Assembly: GCF_000208925.1 (NCBI RefSeq)
Contig: NW_001914900.1
Location: 1-64,000, forward strand
Length of the DNA stretch: 64,000 bases
Source of the DNA: Entamoeba histolytica HM-1:IMSS
Taxonomy: Eukaryota; Evosea; Mastigamoebida; Endamoebidae
Direction of reading: 5' to 3'
The stretch's first letter is position 1. Each line of letters begins with the position of its first letter. Made by a program: the position numbers and the translations under genes. The notes beneath the pieces are model-generated. The model was not told where the DNA came from. It saw only the letters and a program-made list of their open reading frames with translations, and did not search any database. Shown piece after piece: positions 30,061 to 39,573 of the stretch.

Positions 30061-31317
30061 ATGAGTGGTGAACTACCACTTACTGGGTGGATTGATATTC
30101 GAATTAATTTGTCAACTAAAATTAAGAAATATTACTATGTTTTAGAAGGTAATAAATTAATATTATGCAAAGATGAAGATAAAAAGAAAGAAGTTTTTTC
30201 AATAAATTTAAAAAATGGGAAATTATGTTATTTGAGTGTAGAACAAGAGGTTATTGATCCAGTGAAAATAGAAATAACATTTGATTTATTAGAAAATGAA
30301 TATTATCAGTTTGAATGTAATAATAAACAAACATTAGCATTATGGATTAAAACATTATCATCCTATTGTTGTGTTACTGGAATTACTCATTATCCATTAC
30401 ACACTATTGCATTTAAAAGTAGTTATTGTATTCCATTAATACTTGTTCGATGCTTTAAAATCATTGATGAATGTGAATATCAACCTACTTCTCCTTTACT
30501 TCAACCAACATGTTTTGACCTTAATGAATTAAACGAACTTTGTGACATTAATTCAATCAAAACAATTGAACAAGCACATTTAATTATTCACCATTACATC
30601 ACATCATTAAATCCACCATTAATTCCAAATTATCTTAATGAAGGAATTTTAGATGCAATGAAGAAAGAAAGTACATTAAATCAAGTAGAAGTACTACAAA
30701 AAACATTTGAAGGGTTAAGATCTCCATGTAGAATAGTCGTAATATTATTATTTCATTACTTTAACAAAATGTATGAATTAAATTATGACATATTAGAGGA
30801 ATTATTAACACTTTATGGTAGTGTGTATAGTCCACCAGTTGAGTTAAAATCAATGAAAGATACAATACTCACTATGCTTATAGAAAATTTTGAATATATT
30901 TTCCCAAATATTCAAGGAGAAATTGATGTAATAAAACAAAATTTTAATGGAGCAGAGCCATTTGATTTAATAAAACGTTCAGTATTTAAAGAATATGTTA
31001 AGAAGAAATTGGCAGAAATTAATCAAGAAACAAAAGGAGATAATAAAAATGAAATAAAAAGTGAAGAAGAAAAAGAAGAGAAAAAAGAAGATGAAATTAA
31101 AACAATGTTTAGAAGAAAACAAAAAAGAGTTCAAGTAGATGAAAAAGATTTAGATTTTAAACTTCAACAATATTATTTAATTGAAACAGAAGAAACAATT
31201 GAAACTAGAATTGAAGAACTTAAGAAACAAATAAGTGAATTAAAAAATACAGTATTAGAACAAGGAAAAACCATTAATATGTTACAAAATGAATATACCA
31301 AACAACACCCTAAATGA
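30061..31317 (+). CDS. PH domain plus degenerate RhoGAP domain protein
   Basis: Protein of 418 residues. Residues 5-103 form a pleckstrin-homology domain ending in the typical TLALWIKTLSSY helix. Residues 120-300 follow the RhoGAP pattern: IPLILVRCFKIID at the start and AHLIIHHYITSLNPPLIP matching the family's LKxYLRELPEPLIP. The region that normally carries the catalytic arginine finger (EGIYRVSG) reads SPLLQPTC at 144-151, so the Arg is absent. A C-terminal coiled coil (about 370-415) follows a Glu/Lys-rich linker. It probably binds membranes and Rho GTPases without stimulating hydrolysis in the usual way. Confidence 0.8.
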   Translation: MSGELPLTGWIDIRINLSTKIKKYYYVLEGNKLILCKDEDKKKEVFSINLKNGKLCYLSVEQEVIDPVKIEITFDLLENEYYQFECNNKQTLALWIKTLSSYCCVTGITHYPLHTIAFKSSYCIPLILVRCFKIIDECEYQPTSPLLQPTCFDLNELNELCDINSIKTIEQAHLIIHHYITSLNPPLIPNYLNEGILDAMKKESTLNQVEVLQKTFEGLRSPCRIVVILLFHYFNKMYELNYDILEELLTLYGSVYSPPVELKSMKDTILTMLIENFEYIFPNIQGEIDVIKQNFNGAEPFDLIKRSVFKEYVKKKLAEINQETKGDNKNEIKSEEEKEEKKEDEIKTMFRRKQKRVQVDEKDLDFKLQQYYLIETEETIETRIEELKKQISELKNTVLEQGKTINMLQNEYTKQHPK

Positions 31318-31409
31318 TATATTCATAACAATAGATTTATTTCAAGTGTTAAAAGTAGAAGATATATGAATAAAATCTAATTCAATTCATCTAATTTATA
31401 AGTTTTAAT

Positions 31410-31444
31410 AAAAGAATAACAAAAAGAATAACAAAAAGAATAAT
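31410..31444 (+). repeat. Three tandem copies of a 12-bp A-rich unit
   Basis: Repeats of AAAAAGAATAAC, the last copy with T in place of the final C, in the gap upstream of the protease gene. Confidence 0.65.
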
Positions 31445-31525
31445 AAAGAAATAAAAAGAAAGAAATAGAAAAAACTATAAAAGAATTAGAAGTTTTTAAA
31501 TTTTTAAGGTTTAATAGAAGCTAAA

Positions 31526-31529
31526 GAAC
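31526..31529 (+). promoter_or_regulatory. GAAC element of protease gene
   Basis: CTAAAGAACTAAAAG contains the GAAC core 40 bases before the ATG. A TATA-like GGTTTAATAG lies about 15 bases further upstream. Confidence 0.4.
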
Positions 31530-31569
31530 TAAAAGGAAAATAAGTTCATCACTTTACTTCTTTTTATTA

Positions 31570-33186
31570 ATGGAACAACCAACGAAGAAAGCAGTTATTC
31601 CATTTTGGATTTTATGGAGTGGATTAATTGTATTAAATTTATTTATATTAGTTGTCACAATTACTTCAGCATGTTTATTAGGAAATGAAATTGATAATGT
31701 TTTTGTAGAAAAAGAAAGGTTTTTAAATTCTACAAAGAAGTATATGTCATATTATAATACTATGACTGGTGTTGAAAATCAAATTAAAGACATTCCATCA
31801 TGGGTTTATTCAGCAGTTGCATTTTGTGAAGCATCATATCGAAAGAATGGACTTGAAAAAGGATATTTAGAAAGTGATGAATATGTAAGGTTTGATGAAG
31901 AAATTTTTTATACTACATTAAAAAGGCTTTGTGAAGAAAAGAATAATAAATATTGTAATGTTGTTGAAAATAATGGATCACCAGAATTATTATATTATTT
32001 ATATAAGTTCTTTGGTAATGAATTAGTTAAAGGAATATCCCCTAGAGGATATGTCTCTGATCTTAGTAAAAATCCAATTAAATTTGATATCACTGGAATT
32101 CATTCTGTTTATACTAAATCAAATGTTACAAAATTAATGAAAGATTCAGGACTACCTTTGACATTGTCTTTTGGTACATTTAAAAGAAGATATTCAATAC
32201 CATGCTCTAATCCATTTGGATATGTATGTCCAGATAATTTACCAAAAGTACCATGTCCATCATCTTTAGGAGGGGATTGTGTTGTACTTACTTTTAATCC
32301 ATATTCCCAATCAGGTGTTTATGATTATTTAGGTGATTTGCATTATAATAAAAAACATAGTGTGTTAGTAGTTGGATGGAATGTTGAAAAAAGAATAGAT
32401 AGAAGTTGGGGAAATGATTTACATAATTTCTTTGATGGTGGATATATTGTTAAGAATAGTTTTGGATACCAACATGGTCATTCATTAAAATATTGGCTTC
32501 AACAACATTCTATTAAAGAAGAAATGCAAATATGTCCTAATGTACGTTCGTTTGAACAATGGACTCCATTAGATGAGGATTGTATTAATAAACATTCATA
32601 TGCTGAATGTTGTAGTCAATACATAAAAAGAGGTGTTAAGAAATATATTAATGCAACCATAACCCCATTAACTTGTGATGGTAGTAAAGATGATAAATAT
32701 CAAGGAATCTTTAAATGCGATACATCTAGAATCTACTTTATAAAATCAAAGAAACACTCTTTTGGACCTTACAAGTCATATGGTACACTTGATATTACCC
32801 CAATTAATGGAATTAATATGTTTACAATCAAGTTACTTTCATTTAAGAGAGATATGACAGATAAACAAACAATTACTATTCAACCTACTTGCCCTGAAAT
32901 GCTTGAAGATATTTTCAAGGCTTCCTACACTAAATCAGATGAAGAAGCAACAACAAATTCTGAAGAATGTGGGTATGACTTCATTCCATTTAAAGTATTA
33001 GAAAAGTACAATGAGAATTATGTTGTAGATGGATTACATGCACCAGCATTCTCTATTTTTGATATTAAATGGGATGATCAATCTTATCTCAATTCACATA
33101 CTCAAGGAGTAGATTATTCAGCTATTCAATCAGCAACAAAGAAAGTATACCAAACTGTCTTTAAAGGACCATATGATATGAATTAA
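31570..33186 (+). CDS. Membrane-anchored papain-family protease homologue with Ser in place of catalytic Cys
   Basis: Protein of 538 residues. A short cytosolic start is followed by one hydrophobic segment (about 10-37), as in the Entamoeba type C cysteine-protease group. The papain fold follows: Q71 and W78 align with the oxyanion Gln and the Trp after the nucleophile (papain 19 and 26), and six residues after the Gln the expected Cys25 is Ser77 in IPSWVYSA. The His (H263 in KKHSVLVVGW) and Asn (N296 in YIVKNSFGY) of the triad remain. The 220 residues after the fold are Cys-containing and of unknown function. There is no recognisable propeptide. It may be a pseudoprotease, perhaps a binding or decoy protein. 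Confidence 0.85.
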   Translation: MEQPTKKAVIPFWILWSGLIVLNLFILVVTITSACLLGNEIDNVFVEKERFLNSTKKYMSYYNTMTGVENQIKDIPSWVYSAVAFCEASYRKNGLEKGYLESDEYVRFDEEIFYTTLKRLCEEKNNKYCNVVENNGSPELLYYLYKFFGNELVKGISPRGYVSDLSKNPIKFDITGIHSVYTKSNVTKLMKDSGLPLTLSFGTFKRRYSIPCSNPFGYVCPDNLPKVPCPSSLGGDCVVLTFNPYSQSGVYDYLGDLHYNKKHSVLVVGWNVEKRIDRSWGNDLHNFFDGGYIVKNSFGYQHGHSLKYWLQQHSIKEEMQICPNVRSFEQWTPLDEDCINKHSYAECCSQYIKRGVKKYINATITPLTCDGSKDDKYQGIFKCDTSRIYFIKSKKHSFGPYKSYGTLDITPINGINMFTIKLLSFKRDMTDKQTITIQPTCPEMLEDIFKASYTKSDEEATTNSEECGYDFIPFKVLEKYNENYVVDGLHAPAFSIFDIKWDDQSYLNSHTQGVDYSAIQSATKKVYQTVFKGPYDMN

Positions 33187-33354
33187 TATACTTTATTCTT
33201 TTTCACTTAAATTATTGTTTTTAAAAAAGAAAGATTTTGTGTTATTTACAAAGTTTGACTTGAAGAATAAAAAATATAATAAATGAAATTAATAAAAGAA
33301 CTATAAATGCGTTTGAAGAATAAGAGAAGAAGGATAGTAAAAGTAACATAATCT

Positions 33355-34590
33355 ATGAGTAATACCACTAATACTAATGAACCAGAATATATTAATTTAC
33401 CTGAAAGAAAAGCTGAAATGCTTTGTTGTGTTTGTGGAGCATTAATTGAAGTTAATCCTAGTAGTATGTGTGCTAATTGTTTACATAAAACTATTGATAT
33501 TACAGAAGGAATTCCTAAACAAATAACTATTGACCAATGCAAAAGATGTAAAAAGTTTTTAGCAGGAACAACATGGTTTTATTGTGAGCCAGAGTCAAGA
33601 GAATTAATGACTTATTTAATAAAAAGAGTTAAAGGATTAAATAAATTAAAATTAATCAATGCGTCATATATTTGGACTGAAGAACATTCAAAAAGATTAA
33701 AGATTAAATTAACTGTTGAAAAAGAAGTCTTTAAAAATACTGTCATTCAACAAGACTTTAATGTAGAGTTTATTATTGTAAATGGATTTTGTGATAATTG
33801 TCATAAAGCTGAAGCAAAAAATACATGGCAAAGTGTTGTTCAATTAAGACAACATGCTGAACATAAGAAATCTATTTTAACATTAGAACAAGAAATATTA
33901 AAAGCAAATGCTCACCAAAATGCTACAGATATCCAAGAAATGCCTGATGGAATGGATATCTTCTTTCAATCTGTTGATCATGCAAAAAAATTTATAGACT
34001 TCTTACAAACATTAGTTCCTTTAAGATATCAACAAACAAAGAAATTGGTGTCTCAAGATGACCATAAAAACACTTATGACTTTAAAGTTTCTTTTTCTGT
34101 TGAAGTTGTTCCTATTTCTCGTCAAGACCTTGTATTTCTTCCAAAAGTTAATGTAAATCAATTAGGTGGTGTTGGACCATTAATGGTGTGTACTCAAGTA
34201 GCAGGAACATTACATCTTGTTGATGTATTAAAAGGAACCGAAGTAGAATTATATGCTCACCAATTTTTCCAACATCCATTTGATGCATTAACAAATTCTA
34301 AGAATCTTGTTGAATATTATGTTGTTGAAGTAACTAAAATCGGTAAACCAGTTGGACAATATCAATTAGCTGATTGTCAAATCATTAAATCTGAAGACTT
34401 TGGTGTTACTGAAGATTATTTATACGTTAAAACTATTTTTGGTAATACAATAAGAGAGGGAGAAACTGCTCTAGGATATGACCTTGTTAATCTCAATGCT
34501 AATAATGACAATTTTGAAAGTTATCAACAACGTGGATTAGAAGAAGGAACATTACCAGAAGTTATTTTGATTGGAAGAGGACATCTATAA
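33355..34590 (+). CDS. NMD3: 60S ribosomal export adaptor NMD3
   Basis: NMD3 binds the pre-60S ribosomal subunit and bridges it to the Crm1 exporter. The N-terminal zinc region is clear: CCVCG, CANC, CKRCKK, and CDNCHK pairs between about residues 23 and 145, followed by the RQHAEHKK block and the DGMDIFFQSVDHAKKFIDF segment. The central eIF5A-like domains carry the conserved VEVVPISRQDLVFLP. The protein stops at 411 residues, soon after the folded core, whereas yeast Nmd3 has 518 with nuclear-export and import signals in its C-terminal tail. No leucine-rich export signal is obvious here. Confidence 0.93.
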   Translation: MSNTTNTNEPEYINLPERKAEMLCCVCGALIEVNPSSMCANCLHKTIDITEGIPKQITIDQCKRCKKFLAGTTWFYCEPESRELMTYLIKRVKGLNKLKLINASYIWTEEHSKRLKIKLTVEKEVFKNTVIQQDFNVEFIIVNGFCDNCHKAEAKNTWQSVVQLRQHAEHKKSILTLEQEILKANAHQNATDIQEMPDGMDIFFQSVDHAKKFIDFLQTLVPLRYQQTKKLVSQDDHKNTYDFKVSFSVEVVPISRQDLVFLPKVNVNQLGGVGPLMVCTQVAGTLHLVDVLKGTEVELYAHQFFQHPFDALTNSKNLVEYYVVEVTKIGKPVGQYQLADCQIIKSEDFGVTEDYLYVKTIFGNTIREGETALGYDLVNLNANNDNFESYQQRGLEEGTLPEVILIGRGHL

Positions 34591-34776
34591 ATAAAAAGGG
34601 AATATACGGTTCAAATGTATAAATTTATTAATTGTTTTATTTCAATTTAAGAAGACTTAAAATAAATGTAAACTTAGAATAATTAATGAAGTTCTAATAT
34701 ATATTTTTAGGAAAAATATTCTAACAAAAATAATAAAAAGAATAGTAAAAATGTATTTATTAAAAACTGAAAGAGG

Positions 34777-34782
34777 TGAACT
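34777..34782 (+). promoter_or_regulatory. GAAC element of phosducin-like gene
   Basis: TGAACT within GGTGAACTGT, 12 bases before the start codon; matches the Entamoeba GAAC core. Confidence 0.45.
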
Positions 34783-34793
34783 GTTAATTTAGA

Positions 34794-35546
34794 ATGAACA
34801 CATCATCAGTAGAAAAACAACTTGTTAATGGAATTGAAAGAAAAAGAGAAACTACAGAGTGGCAAGACGCTATTGCAAAAGTTAATAAAGCAGCATTAAG
34901 TCCAGAAGAACAAAAACTTTATGATGAAGGAAATATATTGTATAAAGAGGCACCTGTTGTCGAACATAATGCCAAAGAAGACAAATCATTAAAAGAGATT
35001 GATGAATTACTAGAAGATGACGATAGTGATGAAGAACTTCAAAGAATTAAAGAAAAAAGATTAGCAGAAATGAGAGCTATTGCGGAGAAAAATAAGTATA
35101 AAGAAGTAGTTGAACTTACTGCTGGTGAATATAAACAAGAAGTTACTGAAGCATCCAAAGAATGTTATGTTGTAGTTTTGTTATATAAAAATGGGATTGA
35201 AGGATGTGACATTTTGAGTGCTAGGTTGAACGAATTAGCTCGTAAGAAAAGAAGTACAAAATTTGTTAAGATTTTAAGTCATTTGGCAATTCCTGATTAT
35301 CCTGATAAACTTCTTCCTACTTTAATTGTTTATAGAAACACAAACCATGTTAAACAGTTTATTGGTTTGGCTGAGTTTGGTGGAAATAACATGACTTGTG
35401 ATGACCTTGAATGGGCATTATCTCGTGTTGGTGCAGTTGAGACAACAATGAAATCAGACCCAAAAGAAAAGAGACATCCAAAGTTCAGTGGTGGAATGTT
35501 TTCTCGAGAACGCGATTCTTATGACGATGATGATTCTGATGATTAA
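34794..35546 (+). CDS. Phosducin-like protein (PDCL3/PLP2 type)
   Basis: Protein of 250 residues with a helical N-terminus (1-100), including the TTEWQDAIAK motif and an acidic stretch, then a thioredoxin-like domain (about 105-215) without a redox CxxC pair. The tail ends in acidic DDDDSDD preceded by RHPKFSGGMFSRE, as in PDCL3/VIAF proteins. Family members are co-chaperones of the CCT chaperonin that help fold actin and tubulin. The protein is cytosolic by absence of any targeting signal. Confidence 0.9.
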   Translation: MNTSSVEKQLVNGIERKRETTEWQDAIAKVNKAALSPEEQKLYDEGNILYKEAPVVEHNAKEDKSLKEIDELLEDDDSDEELQRIKEKRLAEMRAIAEKNKYKEVVELTAGEYKQEVTEASKECYVVVLLYKNGIEGCDILSARLNELARKKRSTKFVKILSHLAIPDYPDKLLPTLIVYRNTNHVKQFIGLAEFGGNNMTCDDLEWALSRVGAVETTMKSDPKEKRHPKFSGGMFSRERDSYDDDDSDD

Positions 35547-35870
35547 TTTTTGATGACAACAATTACAATAGATTATTGAATAAAATTATTATAACGTACA
35601 TAAATTATTCTTTTTTTTTTGAAGATAATAAAAAGACGTTCAACAAGAAAATAATAATTATTCAAATAAAAAAGTTTTTCAAGTTTTAATAAGTGTAATA
35701 ATTATTTTTAATCTAATGAATTGAACAAGTAATAAGATAGATTTTAGAAATAGAAGAAAGAGTGAAAGTTAGAAATTATTTAAAAATGTTATGTTTGGTT
35801 TTATGTCTTTTTTCTTGATAATAGGAATTTGTTTTTTTTTTAAATAAATAATGGTGTATTTATTATAATA
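35547..35870. other. 3' flank of phosducin-like gene, no gene seen
   Basis: About 320 A/T-rich bases without a recognisable feature. Confidence 0.4.
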
Positions 35871-36412
35871 ATGGATTGAAAAGTAAAACCAATAGAACTA
35901 TAAGAAGAAGTTGAATTTTTAAAAGAATTGAAAGATAAATTTATTTTTATAACATGTTTTTAGAGTTATGTCAAAGACACTTAAACTATTATACAAAAGA
36001 AAGTTACATTATATCTAGTTCATTCCAATTATGACTATAAACATAAGGTGGTATTATTTGAATTGTTATTATAGAATCTATTATAATTATTTCAATAGTT
36101 TGAATGAAGAAAATAAATATAGAGAATATGGAGTAAGAGACTCTAAAAGGAATATTAAATTTATTGAATAATTAATTTATCTTTATTTCTGTTCAACAAG
36201 TACAACATTCTAAAACATTATCATGTGATGTTTGTCAACGTGATTTTTTATACAATTTTGATTATATAGTTATAAGTAATAAACTAAATGAAGTTTGGAG
36301 TAAGAGAATTTCTTCGAAATTAACACTAAGGAAGTTTTTATTTGATCGTTATAACCTCACAAATATATTAAAAGAAAAAAGGAAGAATGTATTAAGTATA
36401 AAACTAATATAA
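35871..36412 (+). pseudogene. Decayed gene with in-frame stops and frameshift
   Basis: Starting at the ATG at 35871, one frame keeps protein-like sequence for about 65 codons through four stops, including EEVEFLKELKDKFIFITCF and TIIQKKVTLYLVHSNYDYK. Other frames of the same strand then take over: a 46-codon ATG frame at 36031-36171 and a 78-codon open stretch at 36176-36412 with CDVCQRDFLYNFDYIV and KLTLRKFLFDRYNL. The succession of frames on one strand fits a gene inactivated by nonsense and frameshift changes. The CxxC motif does not identify a family. Confidence 0.5.
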
Positions 36413-36893
36413 TGAATTTGAAATTAAATCCAATAAAAGAAGTTATATTTAAATGATTTGTGTTGATATGAAATATAAATGTAAATGAAGATAATGTATT
36501 AACAGTTATAATGTTTTGGAACAATTTGGTAAATGAATAATACGATTCTAAATAATTCTCAATTCAAATATTTTAACTAATATATTTAAGTATAAAGAAA
36601 CCAAAAATATACTAAATTAAACAAGTCAATGAGTTGGGTCATTCTTTGTTTTTATTAAGTCAAAGAAATAAATTTGTTAATTGAACTAATAAGTTTAAGT
36701 ATGTTTGAATCTTCAATTGAGATACATTCCAATAAAGTTATAAGGAGAGGTGATTTAGTTGTTGAAGAATGAACAAAACTACAAATGAATTGATTAAGAT
36801 AATAAAAACAAGTTGAATTAAAAATTAAAAGAAGGCTGAAGTATTTTTCCAAGAGTATTGATTTATTTTTGCAAGAACTTAAAAAGAAAAAAA
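36413..36893. other. Gap upstream of zinc-ribbon protein gene
   Basis: About 480 A/T-rich bases. GCAAGAACTTAAAAAG at 36871-36886 carries a GAAC core close to the next start codon. Confidence 0.4.
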
Positions 36894-37283
36894 ATGACAT
36901 TTCATTGCAAACAGTGTCACAATTTACTTTTTAGAAAAGAAGATGTAGTATTAAACTCACCACTACAATTTTCTAAATGTGAAAATATAGTGTTTAAAGA
37001 GTCTTTACGTGTTGCATTACCAGTTCTTGAAATGAGGTGTTCTCGATGTGATTCAGTTATTGGTATTGTTCAACAAAAGCCAATGCTTTTTGTTCCTGAC
37101 ATAGAAGCAATAACAGAAAGTTTGGTTACACCTCCTATTGAATTAGAAAATTTTTCAGAACAAATAGACAATACTCCTCTTTCTCAAGAAGATAATTTAA
37201 TAACTCATTACATTACATCAGCTTTCTATTGGGGTGCATTGCTTCTTCCTCTTGGCTTAGCTCTCTTTGGAAAAGAAAAATAG
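36894..37283 (+). CDS. Small zinc-ribbon protein with C-terminal membrane anchor
   Basis: Protein of 129 residues. Two cysteine pairs, CKQC near the start and CSRC at about residues 48-51, probably bind one zinc ion. The spacing and the ALPVLEMRC...SVIGIV pattern are reminiscent of Mis18/Yippee zinc domains, but the match is weak. A hydrophobic segment (about 105-124, AFYWGALLLPLGLALFG) lies five residues from the end, typical of a tail anchor. The ATG at 36894 follows a GAAC element directly. Convergent with the next gene, 71 bases apart. Function unknown. Confidence 0.65.
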   Translation: MTFHCKQCHNLLFRKEDVVLNSPLQFSKCENIVFKESLRVALPVLEMRCSRCDSVIGIVQQKPMLFVPDIEAITESLVTPPIELENFSEQIDNTPLSQEDNLITHYITSAFYWGALLLPLGLALFGKEK

Positions 37284-37354
37284 ATTTATAAATTATAACA
37301 ACTTTAAATTATAATGCTCTTGGTTTTTCTTTATACTTTTTTTTTTCAATATGT

Positions 37355-37900
37355 TTAATCATCATCATAATCAGTATCTTCAACTCTTAAATCAACTTTA
37401 GGTTTTTCATTTAGTTGATACATTTCTGATGTTCCAATATCATCTTCTTGAACAAAATCAAATTGGTTTGGATCTACATCTTCGTATTGAACTCTGTGAT
37501 TTATTCTCTTATTAGTTTTCTTTAATTCTTTCTTTGTACTCTTTTTTTTTCCTTTTATCCAATAATCCAATTTTAATGGATCTTCACCTGACATATCTCT
37601 TACTATTGTTCTTTGAGCTTGTGTTTCTTGAAAATATAATAACATATCCATACGTTCTTGTGCTTCATCATAACCCTCATTCTTTCTTATAATTTCTAAT
37701 CTCTCTCCACAGTATAAACATTTACCTGGTCCTTCTTCAGAACAATGAATTCTTCCACAAGAAAGACAATTTCCAATTGCTTTATGAACAGTTCCATAAC
37801 ACCTACACTCTTTTCTTCCTCTTGGTTTATCTTGTGTAGGATTTTTCATTTGTGGGAACATGTTGAGTTTAACTGAAATGAATTTCCAAGTTTGAATCAT
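37355..37900 (-). CDS. Protein with ASC-1/TRIP4-type zinc finger
   Basis: Protein of 181 residues from the ATG at 37900. After about 28 residues comes a C2HC5-type zinc finger with the signature CRCYGTVHKAIGNCLSCGRI and then HCSEEGPGKCLYCG. This is the finger of activating signal cointegrator 1 (TRIP4), which works with the ASCC complex in transcription and ribosome rescue. The animal protein is about 580 residues and has an ASCH domain; neither ASCH nor the long N-terminus is present here. The rest is charged, with a basic block (KGKKKSTKKELKKTNKR) and an acidic C-terminus. An internal ATG at residue 14 could also be used. Confidence 0.8.
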   Translation of the reverse strand: MIQTWKFISVKLNMFPQMKNPTQDKPRGRKECRCYGTVHKAIGNCLSCGRIHCSEEGPGKCLYCGERLEIIRKNEGYDEAQERMDMLLYFQETQAQRTIVRDMSGEDPLKLDYWIKGKKKSTKKELKKTNKRINHRVQYEDVDPNQFDFVQEDDIGTSEMYQLNEKPKVDLRVEDTDYDDD

Positions 37901-38250
37901 AACTATTAATAACACAAAAATAATAAAATAAGCAAATAATTGTGTTATTTAGTAAAACAGATTTTTTATTTTATTTACAGATTTTCAAAAATACAAAATG
38001 AAATAATATTAATAAAATTTAATAAAAAAAGAATTGAGTTAATAATTTTTATTTTTTAAAAAGCTATAAATCATACTTCTTATTTATTTTATATTTGAGA
38101 ATATTGAGTATAAACAAGTTTGATTAAAGTAATGGTAATGGTTAGTATTTTTTATTTAATGGTTTAAATATAATTTTCATATATAATTAAAAAAACAAAA
38201 TTATAGAATTACTTGAATAAACACTTAAAAGAAAATTTAAATATAAAATT
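37901..38250. other. Gap of 350 bases, no gene seen
   Basis: AT-rich sequence between two minus-strand genes; it must hold the promoter of the zinc-finger gene and the 3' end signals of the coiled-coil gene. Confidence 0.35.
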
Positions 38251-39573
38251 TTATTCATTTGTGGCTGTCTCTAATGAGATTGTTGAACGAGTCAATAATT
38301 TTTGAATTGATTTAAGTTCAGCTTTTTCTTTTGGTGAACAACTTGCTCTTAATTTTTTTGTTGTTTCTTTTGGAAGAACTCCAGTATTTGTTCTTGCTAA
38401 TGAAGGACTTTTTAATATAGAAGTTTTATCTTTTTGAGGTTTGAGTGGAGTAATTATAGAAGATTGTTGTTCTTCTTTAGTACAATTATTTGTACCATTT
38501 AATTTTGAAAATTGTGAAACTTTAACAGGAGTAACATTATTATCATCAATCATATCTTCATCAGCAATTGATGATAAATCAATTGTTCCATTTCTTGATA
38601 ATGAAGTATTCATTCGAGCTAATTTAATTGTTTTTTGACGAGTAACAGAACTTTTTTGTTTACGGAATTTAAGAGGAATCATTTGAATTTTAGTAATACT
38701 TTTTTCACCATTTAAGACATCAATTACATTAATACCATATCTATTCATAATAAATGATGCAAATTCTGTTTTTAATTTGATATCTTTTTGAATAATGTCA
38801 ATAGATTCAATATTTTTTTTAAATAAAGGTAATTCACGAGTTAAAAATTGAAGAGCAACAGACTTATACATTTCTTGATTATTAACTAAACTAACTTCTC
38901 TTTCTCTAGCAGATTGTTGAATGTTATTAAGTTCATTTTCCATATTATTTTTTTTCATATCAAAATTAATTTTAAGGTCTTCATATTCTTCATTAATAAG
39001 AGCATTTTGTTGTGTTAATTCAACAACTCTTTTCATTAGATATTCTTTTTGAATTTCTATTTCTTTCCATCTTTTTTCATCGTCTTTAACAATGATAATA
39101 TTTTCAACTTCTCCATTAGAAATTACTATTTCACAATTACATCTTAATGTTCCATTAAAAGGTTTTTCATTTTCATGTGTTTCACACATTTCTAATTTTT
39201 TTAATGTTGCTGCATGGCTTTTTTTTTCCATCATTAAATCATTTATTGCTTTTGTTTGACTTTGTACTAATGAAGCAATTTCTACTTTCATTTCATTAAT
39301 AGCAGTAGCCATTTTATTAATATGTTCTGTTAATTTAGTGTTTTCTTCTTTTTCTTTAGAGTATAGCTCAACCATAAATTTTAGTTTTTTCATTGCTTCA
39401 CTCCATGATTCAAGAAGTTCTGATGTTTCCATTTCTTTTTCATCATCATCTGTTGATGAAGTATAATCAGAAGAAATACTATATTCATCTTCTTCACTAT
39501 ATTCATCTTCTAGATCATCAGAGAATCTAGGACTTGCTTTAAGAGGAGTTGAACGAGACATGTTATTGTCCAT
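38251..39573 (-). CDS. Hypothetical coiled-coil protein with acidic N-terminus
   Basis: Protein of 440 residues. The first 50 residues are acidic and Ser-rich (DDLEDEYSEEDEYSISSDYT). Two coiled-coil blocks follow (about 60-135 and 170-235), separated by a short segment with CNCEIVISNGEVENI. The C-terminal 150 residues are Thr/Ser/Lys-rich, probably disordered, with several SP and TP sites suited to phosphorylation. There is no membrane segment. It could be a cytoskeletal or trafficking scaffold, but no family is recognised. Confidence 0.7.
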   Translation of the reverse strand: MDNNMSRSTPLKASPRFSDDLEDEYSEEDEYSISSDYTSSTDDDEKEMETSELLESWSEAMKKLKFMVELYSKEKEENTKLTEHINKMATAINEMKVEIASLVQSQTKAINDLMMEKKSHAATLKKLEMCETHENEKPFNGTLRCNCEIVISNGEVENIIIVKDDEKRWKEIEIQKEYLMKRVVELTQQNALINEEYEDLKINFDMKKNNMENELNNIQQSAREREVSLVNNQEMYKSVALQFLTRELPLFKKNIESIDIIQKDIKLKTEFASFIMNRYGINVIDVLNGEKSITKIQMIPLKFRKQKSSVTRQKTIKLARMNTSLSRNGTIDLSSIADEDMIDDNNVTPVKVSQFSKLNGTNNCTKEEQQSSIITPLKPQKDKTSILKSPSLARTNTGVLPKETTKKLRASCSPKEKAELKSIQKLLTRSTISLETATNE

